Source: Conoideocrella luteorostrata
Lineage: Eukaryota > Ascomycota > Sordariomycetes > Hypocreales > Clavicipitaceae
Direction: 5' to 3'
Length of the DNA: 64,000 bases
Assembly (NCBI GenBank): GCA_032433595.1
Contig: JASWJB010000166.1
Coordinates: forward strand, 29,077-93,076
Within the stretch, counting starts at the first letter, position 1. Every line of letters begins with the position of its first letter. The notes beneath the pieces are model-generated. The model searched no databases and was not told the origin of the DNA. It saw only the letters and a program-made list of their open reading frames with translations. A program made the translations under genes and the position numbers. Positions 44,795 to 57,089 of this stretch are shown here, piece after piece.

Positions 44795-45357
44795 GATTAT
44801 ATTTTTATAGGGGAGTGGTTTCCAATTGTCTGTCTGAGCAAATCGATTTGTAACAAGAAACGATGGTTTAATGGGATGAAAGCGAAAGCGCGTGTGCGCG
44901 GACAAGCTTATGCGAGAGAGAAGAAAGGTTTTTGATGAGTGAGATGGCGTTGAGATCGAACGGCAAAGCTAGATAAAAAGTGATTCTTACGTGGATGATG
45001 GGATTTATAGGATTCAGCGTGAGCGAGTTCCGACAGCAAATTTGGTCCACCATCGGCGCTGAAGTTTTGAGAGCCCCGCCCTAGGAGAGTGAGAGTGAGT
45101 GTGAGAGTGAAGGGACTGGGATGAGTGTGTGACGGTGGGGTTTGCTAGTTCAGCATGTGGCACAAAGTTTTTACATACTGCTAGCGTGATTGATACCTGA
45201 AGGCGCGCAAAGAGTTTATGTTTCTCTGGATTTACGGAGTACTCCGTACTGAACCAACTCGACAATGACCCACCCCACTTGGTGATTCTGTCAACCTGAA
45301 CATAATTCTGTTGTTTGCTGCCCCTGTGAACCTACTCTTCGTCACTTCATCACAAAA
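44795..45357. promoter_or_regulatory. shared divergent promoter, HAD phosphatase / TPR gene
   Basis: 563 bases between two divergent starts. It contains GAGAGTGAGAGTGA-type purine repeats (45087-45113) and a perfect head-to-head palindrome (45233-45250). The promoter role is inferred. Confidence 0.5.
45233..45250. repeat. perfect palindrome TACGGAGTACTCCGTA
   Basis: Half-sites in head-to-head order, the reverse of the more common TACTCCGTACGGAGTA arrangement, inside a divergent promoter. Confidence 0.85.
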
Positions 45358-46370
45358 ATGACAGGGTCAACGGACGAGAAGGATCCTCCGGTTCGGATCG
45401 AAGAGAACCAGGTAGAGGCTACTTCAGAAGCCGAAGCGGTCAAGTTCTCACCAGACGAGGAAAAGGTACGTCAGCCATGGTCGCCGCCAACCAATCCCGC
45501 CTGCCCCACCCTCCTTTACCACGAACATCATGCCGCACTGTTGTTTTGATCCATAGATTGCCTATGAGTATCCGGCTAACATAATGCCATGGATTGCGAA
45601 TACAGGCACTTATCGAGGAGTCAAACGCTCTGAAGACCGAGGCCAACACTCTGTACACAGCCAAGGACTATGAGAATGCCTTGTCCAAGTATGGAGACGC
45701 CCTCTCCACTTGCCCTAACTATCTACACTATGAGCGCGCCGTGATACAAAGCAACATGGCTGCCTGCCATTTACAGACGGAGCAATGGAAAGATGCTATC
45801 AAGGAGGCAACAAAAGCATTAGATGGCCTAGACAAATTCGAAAAGACTGATGTTGAGCCATCAATCTCCCCTGACAGCGACAAGCAGCTAGACGCTGAAA
45901 AGGAGGAGGACGAAGCCGAGGAGGAAATCATAAGCTCGGGGGCATTTCATGCGGCAGCTGCACCTTCAAGAGAATCTGAGATCAAGGCTCTCAGGAAAAC
46001 GAAGAAAGCGAATATACGTAGAATTCGCATCAAAGCATTATTACGACGTGGACGAGCGCGTTCTGAAGCTGGTGGATGGCAGAATCTTGTTGGTGCAGAA
46101 GAGGACTACAAAACGTTATCTGTCATGGTCCAGCTCAGCCCAGGGGACGTGCGAACCATCCGCAGTCAGCTGATCGAGCTCCCCCCGAGAATTAAGGCTG
46201 CACAGGAGACGGAAATGTCGGAGATGTGGGGGAAGCTAAAGACGCTGGGCGATGGCATCTTGAAGCCTTTTGGGCTCAGCACGAACAACTTCCAGATGGT
46301 CCGGGATGAGAAGTCGGGTGGCTACAGCATGAACTTTACGTCGGGAGATGGCTCGTCGGGGCCATCGTAG
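45358..46370 (+). CDS. TPR-repeat protein (TTC1-like)
   Basis: Two exons, 45358-45465 and 45606-46370, giving 290 residues; the 140-base intron is phase 0. An acidic N terminus (about 36 residues) is followed by TPR helices: ALIEESNALKTEANTLYTAKDYENALSKYGDAL, then HYERAVIQSNMAACHLQTEQWKDAIKEATKAL, then after an acidic insert (DAEKEEDEAEEEIISS) a third TPR RIKALLRRGRARSEAGGWQNLVGAEEDYKTL. The C-terminal helix has LGDGILKPFGLSTNNFQMVRDEKSGGYSMNF, the typical ending of the TTC1 family. In animals TTC1 is an adaptor that binds Hsp90 and Ras-family G proteins. A co-chaperone or adaptor role in the cytosol is likely; the fungal partner is unknown. Confidence 0.88.
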
Positions 46371-46518
46371 ACTGACAGCTACAAGTAAGAATAGAGATGC
46401 GCCTAGAACCTTTTTATTCCCCCCAGCGGAGAATATACACAATGGACGAACATTTGACTGCGCATCATAACACGATATGACGGAGATTTCAAAATTTCTA
46501 CGTCTCTTCGATCTTGGA

Positions 46519-48610
46519 CTACTTGAAGGCACCCTCGCCTGTTGGCCGATACCACGCTTTGTACGGCTGGCCCGGATGGCCAAAATATGCTGACCAAAGC
46601 GGATTTACCGCTGGTATTTCACTGCCATGGATCTTATCCATGTTGTTTCTTGATGTTGCAACTGAGTCGGCGTTCGGCCATGAGTCTGGCATCGGCAGCA
46701 CGCCCATATCTACACCAAATTTTGACCATTGATCTTGGTAATTCGTTGATGGTTCACTGTCGGTAGTTGCCTCGGTTTCAGCTACAGAGATATCCTTACT
46801 GACAGCTTCTAGTATTCTCAAAGCCTCTTGTCGTTCTTCTGTCTTCACTAACGAGGCTAAGGCAACAGCGACAGTATGAACTGCAATGATCGCCATTGCC
46901 TTATTTTGGTTGCTTGCCACCACTCCAAGCACCTGATAGGCATGGTGCTGCTGCAACTTCTTCATTTCTGTTGACGGTGGGTAAAGCTCCAGTGGGCTTA
47001 CCTGTGCCAGAATACATTGAGCGGTGTGGTAAAACATGCGGCCCAGCATCGCGGCCGGTCGAGCAAGCCTTTGAAATATTAGTACACTTTTTAAGAAAGA
47101 AAAAATAATAATCACTCGCGGTAAAGTAAGGCTCTCAAAACTGACCAGAATCTAGGAAATAGCGATGGCTCTTGCGAATCATTGAGTGCCAAATATCCCA
47201 GTGGTCGCATTGACCTCGGGCACTTGTCGTTCCAATCATCACATAGCTGTTTCAGTCTCTGCCATTCCGCAAGCCGAACGGACAATCTTGACTCTTCCCC
47301 GTGTGGGTCAGACGAAAGGTGCAATGAGGCTGCTGCCCGGTAATTTGCAACTTTGGCCAAAGTGTAGAATGACCTGTAAACCCAGACCTGTGGCTCTGTT
47401 TCGCCTCCATTATTGTTCCAATCAGGATCTAGACCCCAGTTATCTGGATTCCAAGTCGTGACCCAGTTCATGGACAGACAATACAGCACTTCTATCCCAA
47501 CGCTCAGCCAAAAGCAAGCCGCTGCGATACCAGTGCTGGCCGCATTCCAGCCACACTTAAGAATCTGTGCTCTGGCTCCGGCCATGTGGCTCATTTGATG
47601 TGCAGGCTTCTGGCACATGGCTTCGTAAACGTGAAGTAGTATGGATGCGGTGGCACAGTCGGCAATATTTCGATCGGGATTCTGCACCATCCTCACGAGC
47701 TGAGCTGTGGCGGTATTGTAAAGGGTTGTAGTTTTGCTTTCAAGCCCCGGTTTGCTGCATGATAAATGCTTGGCACCGCATGCCATTAAAGCATTGAGAA
47801 GAAGGGGTGATTTCAAAGCGCGCCACGATATGACTTGGGCGAAGGTGTTGCTACTGTCTAGGGAGTCCATCCATATGCCGACACCGTCAGTGAAGGCTTG
47901 CATGAAGTCGAGTTCGTCCGCAGAGGCTATGAACTCTCGGGTTTCGTGGTCAGCTCCGTCGGAAGATTCATCATGCTCATTCGGCAACTTTTCAGCCTCT
48001 AAACTCCAAGACTTATCTGATCGGCTGGTTGGAACATGACATATGAACGAGGCCTTCGTCATGCCTCGGGGGCAAGACAACGTATTAATCGGGAGATCTT
48101 TTGAGTAAAAGAATGAGCCTGGTGGCGACTCATCTGTCGAAGTAGAATCTGCAAGGTTGAAATCGGTAGCTGGTACCGGCTGACGTAAATATTCTTGAGA
48201 ACCTGAAAGCCCTAGCTCTGTTGATTCGTTGTCAACTATGCTCCCTTGATGAGGCTGCTCGTCTGTACACGCAGGAGCACCACTGTGGTTCTGCGCCTGG
48301 TCGTATTGTCGAATGCCACCTCGATACCCTGAGGCTATGCGGCGAGATTCGTCGCAAAACCCTTATACTGTCAGTATTTCTTTAATGTGTTTCGCTAAAT
48401 CAATGGAACCGTACCTCTACATTGGCCTCGATATGTAGAAGACATTGGCCGATGCACTATTATATCTAAGAAATTGATTCGCAGACCTCGTCTGCAGTTT
48501 CTCCCGCCCTTGCGACAGTTTCTGCAGTCCGGGATGGCCTCGTCACATTTGAGATGTCGCTCTCGACAAGTCAGGCAGCCTGTTCGAACTCTTTTAAGTT
48601 TTGTCATCAT
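46519..48610 (-). CDS. Zn2Cys6 transcription factor with fungal-specific C-terminal domain
   Basis: Three exons: 48415-48610, 47116-48361 and 46519-47068, giving 663 residues. The introns are short (53 and 47 bases). The zinc cluster is right at the N terminus: C12, C15, C22, C29, C32, C39 ([22 protein letters not shown], split by domain), then a basic linker RRGLRINF. A poorly conserved region (about 70-190) rich in Gln, Ser and Glu follows. The regulatory domain resembles the fungal 'transcription factor 2' class: [74 protein letters not shown], and [25 protein letters not shown]. It ends in [11 protein letters not shown]. This class often regulates metabolism of nitrogen or carbon compounds, but the target here is unknown. 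Either of two adjacent Met codons may start translation. Confidence 0.85.
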
Positions 48611-50079
48611 TGTCGTTGACGTGTTCTTAGTTAGTTATAGCGTGCTCGCACAATGCGTCGCGAGCCTTTTGACGAGAAATACGAATAATGATTGACTGAA
48701 ATTCTGTGGAAAACATTTGCTACCTATTAAATAACCGTCGTCACCGAAGCATTGTCATATTATGTAAAGAGCTAGTGCGAACCATGTAGCCTCTAGCATC
48801 GGCGTGCGCTATGACTATGACGGCCAGGGCAGTTTGTGCCACCACGACGATACTGAAGTAGCTGAAAGAGAGCGTGAGATTCTGCTTGTCACACAGGAGC
48901 GAGATATTCGATTGCGGCGATGGACATGTCATCGTTGTGTCGTGTTACCATGCAAGGCGTGGCGGGGGAAGCGAAAGTACGAAGCAGAGACTGGGGATTG
49001 CTTATTTTCTGGTCGTCTGATCGGAGATGCCGAGAATAAACAGTAGCAAAAAGTTTGAGAAGCTAATTTTGAGAAGGTTTCAACAAGACGTGCCATATTT
49101 AGTGAATCATAGGCTATTTCCCAAATTGGAGTTGAGTACAAAGTATCACAACTGTTGATGAGGGGAGACACTGGGCTAAATTTCATCTGCACGACATAAC
49201 ATGCATTGGGGCAACACCTAGCCCATCTCACTTGCATCCACTGTGTTCGGTGAATGTCTCAAACTTACGACATGCAGAAAACATAGCGCGTGCCATAGGC
49301 TGAATCTTCGGCTCTTCAAACCATGCATAATTCCCCAAGCCTAGCCACGTCGAAAATATTTGTTTCGTTGCACAAGTGTCCTGATTTCATGCCGCCTTTT
49401 CGCTACGGCCAGGCCCTAATTCTCAGTGTCATTGCCGGTAATAGTAAGACTAGATAAGCAGTTTCTCGATATGAGTTTAGCGGTGAAGGTGGCCTACTTT
49501 TTGGTATTAATGGAGTTGGGATCAGTGCTATGTTGTTCGCGAGTGGGTGAACTGAGTTGTACAGCCTCCGGGCGATCTTATTTTCGATTTTTTTAAAAAA
49601 AAAAAAAATAATAAAATTTGGGCTAGAATTTATAATTCTACGGACAGTGTTTGGGGCATTATGACGGGTGTGCCGTTTGTGCTCGCGGTGGAAACATGCT
49701 GATTGCACGGACTGAACCTGGATGGCTGTTGGGATACAGAAGATTGCTTAGCGAACGTAAGTACCCAGAATATGCAGTGAACATTCGGCAATATTGTTTT
49801 TTAAGTTAAAGGCTGGATTCGCAGCTCGATTTATATGGGTTGCGTGCGGAGGGTCGACGCTGGCCGCTGAGGCGGCTGCCATACCCGACGATGCACGATA
49901 GTTGCGGGCATCGGAAGTTTCCTATCCTGAAGCACTGATGGATTGGCGGCGGCTGTAAACTGTCACCATACCTTTTGCATGTCTCTTTCTCTTTCCATCA
50001 CGACTCCCTGTGCCAGGTTCCTTAACTTTTGACTACAACTTGGTATAGTAATACCCTAATCCTCCCTATTTTCACCACG
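48611..50079. other. gene-free stretch, 1.5 kb
   Basis: AT-rich with an A/T-run near 49588-49612. Short frames only. It contains the promoter of the Zn2Cys6 gene on the left and the leader of the former carboxypeptidase gene on the right. Confidence 0.5.
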
Positions 50080-51842
50080 ATGACAGCGAGCGAAAAGCTA
50101 TCACTGGGACAGCCGCCTCCTCCCGCTGTCCCTTGCCCACGTAAACGAGCATGGCTGGCATTGCTGCCTGCAGTGGTCATTGGCATCTGACTCTTTACCC
50201 CGCCTACATACACAACCGTGTCTCGCTGGGACAAAGGGCTACGGTCTTCAGAAGTTAAGACCGCGCGATGCCCTCAAGTCAAGCCAATTTTTCCTACTCT
50301 GAAGACCAGTGGTCTTGACAAGATGGATGAATATTTGGCAGGGCCCCAACTCCCAGAATGAGACGATTGCACGCCTGGCTGGCGCAATCCAGATTACTTC
50401 TGAATCCTACGATGACATGGGTGCTGTTGGTGAGGACAGGCGGTGGGACATCATGCTCGACCTCGCTGCCTATTTCGAGAAGACCTTCCCACGCATTCAC
50501 AAGTCCTTGAGATTGGACAAGATCAACACGCACGGTCTGCTCTATACCTGGCAGGGATTGGATGAGTCTTTGGTGCCGTACGTGCTGATGGCTCACTAGG
50601 ATGTCGTCCCTGTTGCCAATGCCACCCGCGGGGAATGGGAGCATCCGCCCTTCAGCGGCGAGTACGATGGAAAGTATATCTGGAGCCGTGGCGCTATGGA
50701 TTGTAAGAACACCCGTGTTGGCATCATGGAGGCGGTTGAGAAACTCCTTGAAGCGGACTTCGAGCCGAAACGGACTGTGGTGCTGTCTTTTGGATTTGAT
50801 GAAGAGCTCTCTGGCAAGCGCGGCGCGGACCATCTTGCCGCTACTCTACTAGAGAGATATGGGAAGAAGGGAATTGCGAGCATCGTGGACGAAGGTGCTG
50901 GTATCATGTAGTTATGGGGCACAAATTTTGCGCTCCCCATCGTCGCTGAGAAGGGCTACATTGACGTGAACATTGTCGTCCGCATGCCTGGTGGGCATTC
51001 CTTGGTTCCCCAAAAAGCTGAAGAAGCTGCTGCCTCGGGCTCATCGGGCACATAACACTTGTAGCAGGAATAAAGATAGGCTGGCGCGTGAAGCTGCCAA
51101 GGACAGTCCGGAGGTCAAGTATATGTTCACGACTTCGCAGGCTGTAGATGTTGTTGGAGGAGGCGTCAAGGCTAATGCTCTGCCGGAGCGTACAGCAGCT
51201 TTGGTCAACCACTGCATCAATGTCGGCGAGCGGCCCGCTGATGTGCAAATGAAACTAACTAAAATAACGGAAAGCATTGCGAAAAAGTATAACTTGACAT
51301 TGAACGCCTTCAATGGCAAGGCAGAGATCCCTTTCTCCATTAGCCTGTTCACCGATGACAATGTTCTCTCGCCCGCGCCAATCACACCAACGTCCATCAG
51401 CTCAATTACTCCCTACTCGATATTCTCTGATACCGCACGAGCTCTGTATGGAAAGGAGATCATCGTAACTCCAGCTATTATGTCTGGGAATACAGACACT
51501 AGGTTCTATTGGGACTTGACCGAGCACATTTTCCGCTATTCGCCGGGCTGGACACCTGGTGGAGAATTCCTTGGCGGTCATGCAGTCAATGAGAAAATCA
51601 GCGTGGTTAACCATGTGAGGACCGTGTAAGACCAGCTTTATGTAGGTTAATTAGAAGAATTTTTTGCGTACAATTAAATGCAATGCGATGTGCCTGTAAT
51701 TTACAAAACTGACCAAAATTGAAATTGCGGGGATTTCCATTTTGTGGGTTTTGGCGGTTTTGCGGACTCTAGCTAATGTGCCACTCTAACCGTGCAGTGG
51801 TACAGCTTGTTTGTGCGCAACATGGACGAGGCGGTCCTGTAA
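50080..51842 (+). pseudogene. carboxypeptidase S-like (M20 peptidase) pseudogene
   Basis: Recognisable pieces follow the order of vacuolar carboxypeptidase S (Gly-X carboxypeptidase, M20): membrane anchor (LALLPAVVIGI), ETIARLAGAIQI, ESYDDMGAVGEDRRWD, THGLLYTWQG, VLMAH, DVVPVANATRGEWEHPPFSGEYDGKYIWSRGAMDCKN (split), LSFGFDEELSGKRGA, MPGGHS, TSQAVDVVGGGVKANALPERTAALVNHCINVGERPADVQ (split), NTDTRFYWDLTEHIFRYSPG, and a last exon at 51798-51842 encoding WYSLFVRNMDEAVL. Three in-frame stops interrupt it (50188, 50597, 50909), there is a frameshift near 50340, and a frame change with loss of about 100 residues near 51020-51100. At least one stop (TAG at 50597, where the family has Gln in the zinc-site HxD) fits a C-to-T change. 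It is not functional as a peptidase. Confidence 0.88.
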
Positions 51843-52536
51843 ATGAAGGAGACTTGTACAAAATCCTAGATAGTTGATAGAACAATTTTTCCATGCGAGT
51901 GACTAGGCACTGTTGTATCGCCAAGGCTTCTACCCATTATGGCTAGAGCACAGGATAATGGCTCTAGAACCAGTGACTTCTGATCAAAACCAACGGATGC
52001 AGAAGGTGAAAACCCTCCTGGTATGATGCTGAGATAAGCATATGCTGCGATGAAAGTTCATAAACATAAACTCCGACGATGATGCGAGGTCCACCCGTGA
52101 GGTCAAGTCAGATGTGACTGCGAAGACACAGGCCAAGTAGTATAGCCAGTAGACGGGTTTGCTACGTCGAGAATAGATAGCAGGCACCAGTATAACAGTC
52201 CTCAAAAGGGCTCAAAACAGAACCGCACGACGTAGCTTGACCAGCCATAAAGATGTTTTCTCATCAGTGCAATAGTTACATTATTTTCTATGGAACTGCC
52301 TACAAACTGGCCCACGTGACTGCGCCCTGATGCGGGTGGTATGGATGCAAACTTCCACTGGCTGTCCGGTATTTCATTTTCGCCCAATTCACAATACTTA
52401 ATGCTATTAATGGAAACACTCTCCCTATCTATTGCACCAAATTGAGATGCCTGCAGTGCAAGCGACAACCATGCGACAAGCCTAGGTAGAGCCACCTAAC
52501 AGCCCGACCCCGACGCCCAGGTGCAGGTAGGTAGCC
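51843..52536. other. intergenic: pseudogene 3' side and Asa1 promoter
   Basis: 694 bases without a recognisable gene. Confidence 0.5.
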
Positions 52537-54050
52537 ATGTCTGGTGTGCCAGCCCCAAAATTTGTCTTCCGCGGCCACCGGGCTGCCGTCCATGCGACCA
52601 CTTTCATCAATCGACAAAATGGGCAGCGATTGGCATCTGGGGACTCTGAAGGGTTCGTGGTGCTGTGGGATCTCATGATCATGCGGCCGAGTGCTGTGTG
52701 GAAAGCACACGAGAATGCCATCTTGGGCATTCGGGGATGGGGCGATGACAAGATCATAACGTAGGTTGCTGTGGACGATTGCCAGGTCTTTGTCTCACTC
52801 TTCTTCTTTTTCTTTTTTCTTCTAGTAAAAGAAAAAAATAAATTAAGATTGTAGCTGCTTTGTGTGCGGGAAACTGCTTTGAGTCCAGTGCCTGACCTTT
52901 GCTGCAGTCATGGCCGAGATCACAAACTTATTGTTTGGAAAATCGCAGAAGAAGACGAGGGAAAGCTGAGCACGGCACTGCCTTTGGATGGACCGACTGC
53001 GGAGAGAACGCATCCCTGGATGCTTCATATGCTTGAGGTCAACACGATGAATTTCTGTTCCTTTGCTGCCTGCCCGGTAGAAGATGCCGGATACTCACGG
53101 TTCCTTGGCTCCGTATCTGAAATCTTTGTCGCGGTTCCCAACACCTTGGCATCCGAGGCGGTATGTTGTTCCTGTTACCGCAAAGTTAAAGAGCACTTAA
53201 GGACCAAATCTCATGCTCACAGGTCGATATTTATACGCTCCCGTCTCAACAACGCACCCATACCATCAAGCCAAGATCTACGAATGGCATGGCCATGAGC
53301 TTGGGTTTACTTCACCACAGCAAAAAGTTAACACTGATTGGCGCATTTGAGAACGGATACGCATCGGTGCATCAGCAAAGTCAAAATGGAGACTGGGTCT
53401 TAACGTATCGAACTCAAGCGCACTCGCAACCGGTCTTGTCCTTGGATGTGCACCCAGATCTAAGCTGCTTCTTCACGTCAGGAGCCGACGCGATCATTGC
53501 AAAGCATCCCATCCCCACCGCGCCGCAAGAGGTAGCCAAGCCGTTCAACCCAAACGAGCGGATTATCGAGGAAATAGACGTGACTGGTCCGCAAGAACCG
53601 TCGCTGCTTTCTGAAGGCCTGAAGATTGCAGCCAGGTCAGATAGAGGCGGCGTGCCAACTGTTTGGCGGGAATGGAAGCACCCAAATAAGGTCATCAATA
53701 CCAAACATTCCGGTCAGCAGAGTCTCGAGGTGCGCTCTGATGGAGGAATATTTGCCACGGCGGGCTGGGACACTAAAATTCGGGTCTATTCCTGCAAAAC
53801 TATGAAAGAGTTGGCTGTACTGAAGTGGCATAAAGAGGGAGCCTATGCGGTCTCGTTCTCGGATGTTGGCTCGCGGAAGGGTTCCAGTGTAGCTGCGCAT
53901 AGTGGCGAGGATGCGCCAGAAGAAACCGACAAGACGGTCGATGTTAGCCGCATGACGGTTACGGATCGGAGAAGTCACAGGATCAAGACGGCTCACTGGG
54001 TAGCTGCCGGCGCGAAGGATGGAAGGGTCAGCCTCTGGGATATATACTGA
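52537..54050 (+). CDS. ASA1: Asa1-like WD40 protein of the ASTRA complex
   Basis: Three exons, 52537-52760, 52908-53160 and 53223-54050, giving 434 residues. The start [23 protein letters not shown] and the WD-like repeats [95 protein letters not shown] (split) and [16 protein letters not shown] cover the full length; the WD repeats form one beta-propeller. Family members (yeast Asa1, animal GNB1L) work with Tra1/Tti/Tel2-type proteins in maturing PIKK complexes, in nucleus and cytosol. The disrupted middle, with an acidic-Lys linker, is usual. Introns of 147 and 62 bases restore IITHGRDHKL and [14 protein letters not shown]. Identity is by family similarity; the gene symbol follows yeast usage. 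Confidence 0.82.
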
Positions 54051-54193
54051 GGCGTAATGAAGTATCATGCATGTTTGAAGCTGAACAAACCAGGACTGCG
54101 ATCGAGGCCTATCGATGCACATTTTCCCTATATGGGTATATCGTCGTATATATATTTATATAACAATCAAGGACGGCTAAACCAAAAAAAATC

Positions 54194-54853
54194 TCATAAT
54201 TCGTAATGTCTTGTACTTCCAGCAACCTCCCACCACAATCTCAACACCCAGGCTGATACCAACGCATCCCTCGTCTTGACGTTCATCGCCCTAGTGATAA
54301 ACAAACTATAACCGTCAGGACGGTCAAGCTCCCGCGCAATAATCCGCCCCTCCGCATCCGACCACTCAAACTTCACTGTGCCTCTCTTCATGGGGACCGC
54401 CGAGAACAACTCCTCCCGCTGCACAATCTTCTCGTTTACATCCCTTGCTGCGCGATGGACGCGGAACCCGGGGGTCAAAGACAACAGCTTCGGTCGGAAG
54501 GTGCTCAGCCCAAACGCGCATAAGCCGAGTTTGGATGCCGGATCGGCATGGTACAAGAACAAAGGCGACCAGTAGACAGGCGGATGCTTCAATGCGTATA
54601 TAGGGCGCCTCAGGGTGGCCATGTGCGACATGCCATTGTCCGACACTTTGAGCTTGAAGTCTGTTCTTTCTATGGAGACGGTTTGGGTGGAGTCGCGTAC
54701 GAAGGCGATATCTTGGGAGAGCTCGTACAAGGGCTCGGTAGCATTTTTATCGCTGTAGATGAGGCGCCCAGTTAGGTGGAATGTTGCTGGGGAGTGGAGG
54801 AAATCGTCTGGAGCGTCGTTGGCGACAACTTCGTCGTAGGATGGTGGTTCCAT
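54194..54853 (-). CDS. PPxY-containing fungal protein, unknown function
   Basis: Single exon, 219 residues. The N terminus has PPSY (PPxY class, ligand for WW domains of Nedd4-type ubiquitin ligases) at residues 3-6. The body is beta-rich: ATFHLTGRLIYSDKNATEPLYELSQD, SIERTDFKLKVSDNGMSHMATLRRPIYALKHPPVYWSPLFLYH and TVKFEWSDAEGRIIARELDRPDGYSLFITRAM, a pattern seen in uncharacterised fungal proteins. A C-terminal segment ALVSAWVLRLWWEVA might be a short hydrophobic helix. It converges on the Asa1 gene (3' ends about 140 bases apart). A ubiquitin-ligase-regulated protein is plausible but unproven. Confidence 0.7.
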   Translation of the reverse strand: MEPPSYDEVVANDAPDDFLHSPATFHLTGRLIYSDKNATEPLYELSQDIAFVRDSTQTVSIERTDFKLKVSDNGMSHMATLRRPIYALKHPPVYWSPLFLYHADPASKLGLCAFGLSTFRPKLLSLTPGFRVHRAARDVNEKIVQREELFSAVPMKRGTVKFEWSDAEGRIIARELDRPDGYSLFITRAMNVKTRDALVSAWVLRLWWEVAGSTRHYEL

Positions 54854-55356
54854 GGTTGCTGCGATGGATAGCTTGACGGAATGGGATAGGCGCTGTCTTA
54901 TATTGTCGGTGCGCGCATCGCTACTGCGTTTCGGGACGGTTCGGTTGGCTTTAAGAGCGCCAAGTTTCTTTAATCTGCTCCATGCAAGCTAATTGGCGAC
55001 AGCTGTGCGCACAGCCATAGGAGCAGCAAGGCTGTGCAGCGGTAGTGGCCGGAAATGTTTGATATTTGGAGAGAGGGAAAGACAAAGTTGCTAGGACGTT
55101 CGTTCGTTCGTTCGTTCGCCTTTCAATAACATTGCTTGCAGTTACTAAACACCAACTATTCCATTAATCTCCCTTGTAAATTTTGTGCTTATAGTCGGTA
55201 CCCAGTACAAGGTCGAGGCTTTGCAAGAGCCAACCAGTGCTGTCTTTTCAGGCACACGGTAGACTCTAACACCTCTCTTGCAAACCGCTGTGCAGTTATT
55301 TTACCTAGTTTGGCATGCTTCTTTTTGATGTAAAGTCCCGACACAGAGTTGCCTCC
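54854..55356. other. intergenic with CGTT tetranucleotide repeat
   Basis: Contains five CGTT units (55097-55118) and the promoter of the PPxY gene. No gene seen. Confidence 0.5.
55097..55118. repeat. CGTT tetranucleotide microsatellite
   Basis: Five and a half tandem CGTT units. Confidence 0.9.
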
Positions 55357-57089
55357 TTACAGGCGATTCCCCATATTGATGTGGACAGCCTTGATCTGGC
55401 TGTACGCCTCTAAGCCAGCCTCACCCAATTCTCTTCCAATGCCGCTTTGCTTCACGCCTCCAAAAGGAATCTTGGGGTCCCCATCCTGGCTGCTGTTCAC
55501 CCAAACCATTCCAGCTTCAATCTCAGAAGCAACCCTGTGGGCTCTCTCCAGGTCCCTTGTGAAAACGGCTGCGCCAAGCCCATACGTCGAGTCATTTGCC
55601 CTAGCAATGGCGTCCTCTTCCGATTCGAAGCGGCTGATGACCACTACAGGACCGAAGATTTCCTCACGATAGATGCGCATGCTGTCTTTTACCTCGGTAA
55701 AAATTGTCGGCTCAATAAAGAAGCCCTTGATGTTGACGTCCAGCGGTTTCCCACCAGCTACGAGCTTCGCGCCCTCTGACTTGCCCGCCTCGACGTACTC
55801 GAGGACTCTTTCGTATTGGAGCTTGGAGACCTGCGGGCCTTGGTAGGTTTCGGGGCTCCATTGGTCGCCGACCTTGCTCACAGCCTTGGTCGTCTGGACG
55901 AATTGCTCTACGAATTTGTCGTAGATGCCGTCCTCAACGAGGATGCGCGATGTCGCGGTGCAGATCTGGCCCTGGTTGGACATTATTCCCATGTGCGACC
56001 ACTTGACTGCCTGCTCGAGATCGCTATCCGCGAATACCAAAAGAGGCGATTTGCCCCCCGTCTCGAGCGTGATGTTCTTCAGGCTCACTGATGCCATCTT
56101 CATGATGTGTCTAGCCGTGGCGGTAGAGCCAGTAAACGCAATCTTATCCACGAGGGGGTGCTCGACGAGCGCAGCGCCGGCATCCTTCCCATACCCGTTT
56201 ACGACGTTGACCACGCCAGGCGGGAAGCCGACGTCCCTGATGATGGAAGCCAGTACGAGAATGCTCAGTGGCGTCTGTTCGGCGGCCTTGATGACGACTG
56301 TGTTTCCACATGCAAGGGCCGGGCCCAGCTTCCACGAGGCCATTGACAGCGGGTAGTTCCATGGGATGATCTGGCCGACAACACCGATGGGCTGACGCAG
56401 CGTATAGGCGAACTTTTGGTGCGTCGTGGAGATGGTTTGCCCCGAGATCTTGTCCGCCCAGCCAGCGTAGTAGCGAAAGGTGCCAACTGCTTCTTCGAGA
56501 TCAACATTTAGGGCTTCCGCGTAGGTTTTGCCTTTGACAGTGGCGTTAGTGGGGATTCAAAAACATGGGTTGGTGTAAATGACGATGGCTCATTTCGTCT
56601 TGCGGAGGTTCATCGAAATCGTGGATTCAGATGGGCCGGACTCACCATTGTCCCATGCATCGATAGTAGCAAAAAGTTCCTTCTTCGCTTCTATGCCGTC
56701 TGCGAGCCTGGTCATTAGTTTGCCTCTGTCGGACACGGGCATGTGCTTCCATGACGGATGCTTCAGCGCCGCGTGAGCAGCTTTAACAGCGGCATCCACG
56801 TCCTCAGGGCCAGCAGCTTGCACGGCCGCGATTTCTTTTTCAGTGCTGCATGTATGAGCATTAGACTAAGCGCCCCATTATGTTCAAGCAGAGAAGTAAT
56901 GCAGCGCGATGACGGGTTTCGTCTGGATTCAACTTCAACACAAGGGAGAGGTGCAACTCACGCTGGGTCAATCGAGGTGATGGTCTGTCCCGAAACCGAC
57001 TTCACAAACTCATTGTTGATAAAAAGGCCAGTGGGCTGTGTGTATTTGACCCCATTTGGGGCGGTAAGCTCAACGGAAGAGGCGCTCAT
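55357..57089 (-). CDS. aldehyde dehydrogenase (NAD-dependent)
   Basis: Three exons: 56962-57089, 56646-56845 and 55357-56531, giving 500 residues. Key residues are visible: N168 (IPWNYP), the general base E266 (LETGGKSP) and the catalytic C300 (NQGQICTATSR). There are also FTGST for the cofactor and YREEIFGPVVVISRF and PFGGVKQSGIGRELG at the C terminus. The N terminus reads MSASSVELTAPNGVKY and TGLFINNEFVKS, as in fungal cytosolic AldA-like enzymes, so it oxidises acetaldehyde or other aldehydes to acids with NAD+. There is no targeting signal. Introns of 116 and 114 bases join IDPATEKEIAAVQ and WDNGKTYAEAL. Such genes are usually induced by ethanol or other two-carbon sources. The substrate range is not shown by sequence. 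Confidence 0.93.
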
